Below, piece after piece: positions 7,729-10,349 of a stretch of 10,349 nt of DNA. The stretch lies in assembly GCA_038138625.1 (NCBI GenBank), contig JAYQEA010000125.1, positions 1-10,349 of the forward strand, in the 5' to 3' direction. Each line of letters starts with the position of its first letter. Position 1 is the stretch's first letter. This DNA is from JAQXDR01 sp038138625 (lineage in GTDB: Bacteria; Pseudomonadota; Alphaproteobacteria; Rhodobacterales; Rhodobacteraceae). The translations under genes and the position numbers were made by a program. A model generated the notes under the pieces. That model ran no database searches. It had not been told where the DNA came from and saw only the letters and a list, made by a program, of their open reading frames with translations.

Positions 7729-8384
7729 TCACCTTGAGGCGATGAGAGCGGCGACGAGGTTCCAGTTGGCCGCGTAGCTGCAATCGGTTTTGTCGTAACG
7801 CGTGGCTATGCCTCTGAATTCCTTTATTTTCGCAAAGTAGTTCTCTACCAGATGCCGCCATTTACAGGCGTCTGTGTCATGGTCTCGGTGAGCCTTTCGG
7901 TTCGACTTCGGCAGGATCACCGCGGTCGTGCCACGCGCGTCCAGTTCCTCCAGAAGCCAGTTTGCGTCGAACGCCTTGTCGGCCAGCAACGCGCCGAAGG
8001 AAACGCCCCGGATCAGCGGCGCGACCCCTTTCATGTCATGCGCCTGACCTGGCAGCAACATGAACCGCACGAGGTGGCCGAGCGTATCCACCAGCGCCAC
8101 GATCTTCGTCGTCAGTCCGCCGCGCGAACGCCCGATGGCCCGAGCCTGAGTCCCCCTTTTGCGCCCATCGCCTTCTGGTGGACCGAAACGATAGTGCCGT
8201 CGATGAGCGCGTACTCGAAGTCCGGATCATCGCTCATTGTATTGAAAAGAATCTCGAAACCTCCTGCCTCTGCCCACCGTCGAAACCGCCGGAACTGGTT
8301 GTTCCACTTGCCGAACGCGGGCGGCAGGTCGCGCCAAGGCGAACCCGTCCGCACCCGCCAGAGTACAGCTTCCAGAAACCGCCT
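7729..8384 (-). pseudogene. IS5-family DDE transposase, truncated at the N-terminus, two frames joined by -1 shift
   Basis: Read on the minus strand, frame one gives RRFLEAVLWRVRTGSPWRDLPP through VHQKAMGAKGG. A -1 shift at the A4G5 run (plus strand 8152-8160) joins it to TQARAIGRSRGGLTTKIVALVD in the second frame. The DDE triad is present: D in ALIDGT, D in LLADKAFD, and E in HLVENYFAKIKEF followed by RGIATRYDKT. The shift position before GRSRGG is where IS427-group elements often use programmed frameshifting, so the two frames need not mean decay. The missing N-terminus does mean the copy is not autonomous. Confidence 0.85.
8152..8160 (-). other. Likely -1 frameshift site in the IS5 transposase
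   Basis: The minus strand carries AAAAGGGGG. Reading AAA GGG GGA in frame one and slipping back one base gives GGG then ACT, continuing exactly into the conserved TQARAIGRSRGG block. The homopolymer run and the seamless join support programmed slippage. Confidence 0.55.
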
Positions 8385-8914
8385 AGACTGTGTCTGTTCA
8401 TCTCGTGATGGATCGGCTTGCCGCTCAGTGAATATGCCGGCAACTGGTAATGAGCGTGTGGCGCGGTCTCGTCAAAATGCAGAACCAGACCCGTGACCGT
8501 TGTATCCAAGTCCTCAGCGATCTTCCGGGCAATCCACAACGTCGCCTCGTCCTGCTTCACAGGATCGAGCTCATTGAACCACTTCTGAGCATCTTTGCCG
8601 TAGGTGATGATGCCTGACGCCTGGACGGACACGTTGGATCTCATGCGCCGCTTCATTTTCCGACCGGCTGATCGGAGCTGTTCGCAGATGTCCCACAGCT
8701 CGGTTGGGAGCAGTGGTTCGATGAGTATCCGGTTATACTTCGACTTGTCCTTCTGGACCTAGGCGGGCTGATTGCCGATCCGCAGATCGTGCGCTCGCTG
8801 ACCACCGGCATTGCCTTTGTTGTGGAACTTGAGCTGCGTAGAGATCGCTCGCGGATTGCTCTTTGCCGCTGTTTGGTCGGTGGCGTTTAGCGTGAGAATG
8901 GTAGCATCTTTCAT
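8385..8914 (-). pseudogene. mob: MobV/Pre-type mobilisation relaxase, N-terminal fragment with internal amber
   Basis: The minus strand is open from an ATG at 8912-8914: MKDATILTLNATDQ..., then FHNKGNAGGQRAHDLRIGNQPA. A TAG follows at 8759-8761, after which the same frame continues VQKDKSKYNRILIEPL. It then runs into the metal-binding motif III LHFDETAPHAH (HxDExxPHxH), the hallmark of MobV relaxases. The AHDLR segment fits the family's early HNxR motif. The TAG probably replaced a Trp or Gln codon. Relaxase sequence stops after HHEMNRHSL at about 8385, where IS5 sequence begins in another frame. A downstream restart at the ATG at 8654-8656 would lack motif I. The gene is therefore broken twice and cannot encode a working relaxase. 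Its normal role is to nick oriT and pilot plasmid transfer. Confidence 0.75.
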
Positions 8915-8922
8915 GCTACCAT
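8898..8922. repeat. Inverted repeat covering the relaxase start codon
   Basis: ATGGTAGCAT (8898-8907) and ATGCTACCAT (8913-8922) form a perfect 10-bp dyad with a CTTTC loop; the relaxase ATG lies at the inner edge of the right arm. This placement suits autoregulation by the relaxase or an oriT-associated repeat, both inferred. Confidence 0.6.
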
Positions 8923-8992
8923 GGCACTCTACACAAATGAAAGTCCCTATAGACGTACGGTCACCTTCGTTTAGAGGTTAAACCTACTACCC

Positions 8993-9011
8993 ATTAACTC
9001 TGTGAGTTAAT
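8993..9011. repeat. Small inverted repeat upstream of the relaxase
   Basis: ATTAACTC and GAGTTAAT form an 8-bp perfect stem with a TGT loop in the noncoding stretch between the relaxase start and the IS3 left end. The neighbourhood also holds AGGTT-A-AACCT (8975-8985). These could belong to an oriT or a promoter/operator region; there is no T-run to suggest termination. Confidence 0.45.
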
Positions 9012-9042
9012 CGGTCTCCGGCGAAGGCGGCGAACCACTATT

Positions 9043-9068
9043 TGAACCGCCCCTGGTTTACCGGAGAG
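9043..9068 (+). repeat. Left terminal inverted repeat of the IS3 fragment
   Basis: It begins TGAACCGCCCC and ends CCGGAGAG, which matches the usual IS3-family left end by eye. The matching right repeat is not in the window. Confidence 0.65.
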
Positions 9069-9092
9069 TAAAACACTCCGAAGGTGAGCCTT

Positions 9093-9370
9093 ATGACGCA
9101 GAAGAAACACACCCCTGCCTATCCGGCCGAACTGCGCGCACGCGGCGTCCTGCTTTTCCGTGAGAACCGCTCAGAGTACACCAGCGACAACGCCGCTTAT
9201 CGTGCGATTGCGCCGAAGCTTGGGTGTTCTCCGGATAGCCTTCGCGTTTGGTGCCAGCAGGCGGAACGTGATGCTGGAGAGCGGGCCGGTCTGACGACAG
9301 CCGAGAAGGATCGGATCAAGGATCTTGAGCGAGAGGTTCGTGGGCTGCGCCAGGCCAATGAGATACTGGA
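9093..9370 (+). pseudogene. IS3-family transposase OrfA, C-terminally truncated
   Basis: The start is the ATG at 9093, with AAGG at 9081-9084 upstream; an in-frame GTG at 9084 would overlap that site. The product MTQKKHTPAYPAELRARGVLL... has the OrfA helix-turn-helix (IAPKLGCSPDSLRVWCQQAERD) and the start of the leucine-zipper/linker (EKDRIKDLEREVRGLRQANEIL). Family members continue with RKASAYF; here the sequence switches after EIL to DIKARGNAYKE, which belongs to a different gene, and the fused frame runs to a stop at 9402-9404. OrfA alone does not transpose, and orfB is lost. Confidence 0.8.
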
Positions 9371-9404
9371 CATTAAGGCACGTGGTAATGCTTACAAAGA
9401 GTGA
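9371..9404 (+). pseudogene. Possible 3' remnant of a RelE/ParE-type toxin gene
   Basis: The last codons before the antitoxin read DIKARGNAYKE then TGA. A D/V-I-x-K/H-R-x-x-x-Y ending just upstream of an XRE gene is typical of RelE/ParE-family toxins in toxin-first operons, and the stop lies 5 bases before the antitoxin ATG, as expected for coupled genes. Everything upstream of these codons has been replaced by IS3 sequence. The assignment rests on only 11 residues plus context. Confidence 0.4.
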
Positions 9405-9409
9405 GCGAA

Positions 9410-9766
9410 ATGAATGAACTGGTGACCATTCCTAAAGACGAATACCTCCGCCTCAAGGCGATCGAGGAAGAGATAGCTGATCTCAATAGTGCAGCCGATG
9501 TCTTGGCCCGGATCAAAGCTGGAACCGAGGAGTTGATCCCCTCCGCTGTTGTCGACCGTTTACTGGCCGGTGATGCGCTCCTCATGGTTTGGCGCGAACA
9601 CCGCGGGTTGTCTCAAGCTGAATTGGCGCGCCAGTCAGGTGTTAACCGCATCCAGATCATCGACATCGAAGCAGGTCGCAAAACTGGGTCTGTCGCCACC
9701 CTCAAGAGACTGGCCACTGCACTGCAGGTTGACATGGATGACCTGTTTGATGCCCACGACCAATAA
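9410..9766 (+). CDS. XRE-family helix-turn-helix antitoxin
   Basis: The protein has 118 residues from the ATG at 9410, which has AAAGAG at 9396-9401 eight bases upstream; a GTG at 9401 would overlap the preceding TGA and is less likely. The N-terminus (VTIPKDEYLRLKAIEEEIADL) resembles the toxin-neutralising segment of Phd/RelB-like antitoxins. The C-terminal half is a cro/CI-type HTH: WREHRGLSQAELARQSGVNRI, then IEAGRKTGSVATLKRLATAL and an acidic DMDDLFD end. It would bind its own operator and neutralise a RelE/ParE-like toxin whose gene directly precedes it but is reduced to a few codons. Its native promoter was probably removed with the toxin, so expression may now depend on IS3-derived sequence. 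Confidence 0.8.
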   Translation: MNELVTIPKDEYLRLKAIEEEIADLNSAADVLARIKAGTEELIPSAVVDRLLAGDALLMVWREHRGLSQAELARQSGVNRIQIIDIEAGRKTGSVATLKRLATALQVDMDDLFDAHDQ

Positions 9767-9787
9767 TGCAGTCGCTCATGGGACCCG

Positions 9788-10195
9788 TTAACGGTTCGGC
9801 GATACGTCCTTCATCGCAGCCTGCAGGAGCAGCGCCAGGTTCTCGGCGGTGAACTTGTAGCCTTTCCTGTCCGGGATACGGCGCGGCTTAGCGGCGAAGA
9901 AAGTATTGCCGCTTTGTGCTGTCGCGTTGGGATCGCGGAAATCATCTAGGGACATCCGTTCACTGAATACGTGCGACATGCGCACACGCCATGCCACGGC
10001 CTCGTACAACGTTAGGGCGTATTTCGATGTGAAGCTTTTTAAGACTTCGAGTTCTAGCTTCGCAAACCCCGTGGAGTCATCCAGTATTTCAGCCAACTCG
10101 GCTGGGATTGAGTACTTCAAAGCTCCATGATGACGGCTCGGGTCACTAAGATTGTTCCAGCCTAAGAGGGGTCTGATGCCGGAGAGTGCAGAATC
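9788..10195 (-). pseudogene. Rep_3 family plasmid replication initiator fragment with foreign C-terminal tail
   Basis: The minus-strand frame is open between stops at 10196-10198 and 9788-9790. The segment GALKYSIPAELAEILDDSTGFAKL...FTSKYALTLYEAVAWR...MSLDDFR matches the central part of Rep_3 initiators, whose SKYALxLYE block is diagnostic. The usual N-terminal third is missing: upstream of the TTG at 10118-10120 only about 25 weakly similar codons precede a stop. After MSLDDFR, where the family continues with a LLGVP-type helix, the sequence becomes DPNATAQSGNTFFAAKP...AAMKDVSPNR, which I do not recognise, so there is a junction near 9934. The second winged-helix domain that binds iterons is absent. 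Replication function is lost; the fragment shows that a Rep_3 plasmid contributed to this region. Confidence 0.65.
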
Positions 10196-10349
10196 CTACC
10201 ACCGCATGAAATCCTTCGATGCACAGAAAGTCGCCGCGTGCATCACTTACAAGACAAACGAAACCGCCTTCATCCGACGCAGAGAAGTTAATCTGACAAC
10301 ACCGGAGGCAGGCACAGGTCTCGCAGGTTCAGTGACACAAACAAGCCGG
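10176..10349 (+). CDS. Unrecognised reading frame running off the right edge
   Basis: The frame starts at an ATG preceded by GAGGGG at 10166-10171 (4-base gap) and is open for 58 codons to the window end (MPESAESYHRMKSFDAQK...). I recognise no family, and codon use is not strongly coding-like. It overlaps the upstream, probably decayed end of the Rep fragment on the other strand. It may be a real gene start or chance. Confidence 0.25.
   Translation, partial: MPESAESYHRMKSFDAQKVAACITYKTNETAFIRRREVNLTTPEAGTGLAGSVTQTSR

Larger units (their letters stand above)
7715..8384 (-). mobile_element. IS5-family (IS427-group) insertion sequence, 5'-truncated
   Basis: The 3' end of the element (left side here) appears to be GGGCCTGTGGACAA starting at 7715, a typical IS5-family terminus. 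It is preceded by TCA at 7712-7714, which fits the TNA target preferred by this group. The transposase stop overlaps this end. The right side stops at about 8384, inside the transposase N-terminus and directly against relaxase sequence, so the 5' terminal repeat and the first several tens of codons are missing. Boundaries are by eye. Confidence 0.75.
9043..9370 (+). mobile_element. IS3-family insertion sequence, left-end fragment
   Basis: The sequence from 9043 begins TGAACCGCCCCTGGTTTACC, the characteristic terminal inverted repeat type of many IS3-family elements. It leads into an orfA that ends abruptly at about 9370. The orfB integrase and right end are absent, so only about 330 bases of the element remain. 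Confidence 0.8.

Noticed and set aside
7852..8496. 214-residue open frame on the plus strand
   Set aside because: It is antisense to the clearly recognisable IS5 transposase and relaxase fragments; its composition follows from their codon bias.
9549..9791. 80-residue alternate frame inside the antitoxin
   Set aside because: It overlaps the HTH gene in another frame and has no domain features.
1..10349. CRISPR array, tRNA, rRNA or riboswitch
   Set aside because: No regularly spaced direct repeats, no cloverleaf with a CCA-type end, and no conserved RNA motif were seen on reading both strands.

Overview
The window looks like an accessory replicon or genomic island of an alphaproteobacterium, most likely a marine Rhodobacterales (Roseobacter-group) bacterium. 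This is inferred from moderately high G+C, the protein style, and the mix of a polysaccharide cluster with Rep_3/MobV plasmid genes, IS5 (IS427-type) and IS3 elements. No rRNA, tRNA or CRISPR array was seen.

Left part (about 1-7251), surface-polysaccharide genes, all apparently intact. First comes an 827-residue protein with an N-terminal carbohydrate-binding-like module and a long right-handed beta-helix, closed by a strong intrinsic terminator. Next is an OafA-type membrane O-acyltransferase with a fused SGNH domain, which would acetylate a cell-surface or exported glycan. On the opposite strand is a two-gene operon, a Gfo/Idh/MocA dehydrogenase followed by a DegT/DnrJ/EryC1 PLP aminotransferase. 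This pairing resembles WlbA/WbpB plus WlbC/WbpE, which together convert a nucleotide-linked 3-hydroxy sugar into a 3-amino sugar. The dehydrogenase and aminotransferase would make an amino sugar, the acyltransferase would decorate the polymer, and the beta-helix protein may bind or cleave a polysaccharide.

Middle (7252-7714): a noncoding spacer with a hairpin upstream of the sugar operon.

Right part (7715-10349), plasmid-backbone debris. It contains a 5'-truncated IS5-family element with a -1 frameshift transposase, and the N-terminal part of a MobV-type relaxase broken both by an in-frame amber codon and by the IS5 junction. After that come an inverted repeat over the relaxase start, the left end and truncated orfA of an IS3-family element, and the last dozen codons of what looks like a RelE/ParE-type toxin. 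Its XRE antitoxin is intact. A fragment of a Rep_3 replication initiator with a foreign C-terminal tail follows, then an unrecognised reading frame running off the right edge. Several plasmid functions (mobilisation, toxin-antitoxin, replication) have been cut by insertion sequences and deletions, so this stretch is probably a decayed plasmid segment next to the polysaccharide genes.

No clearly new biological system was found. The points most worth checking are the decapitated toxin with a surviving antitoxin, the doubly broken relaxase with its start-site dyad, and the chimeric Rep fragment.
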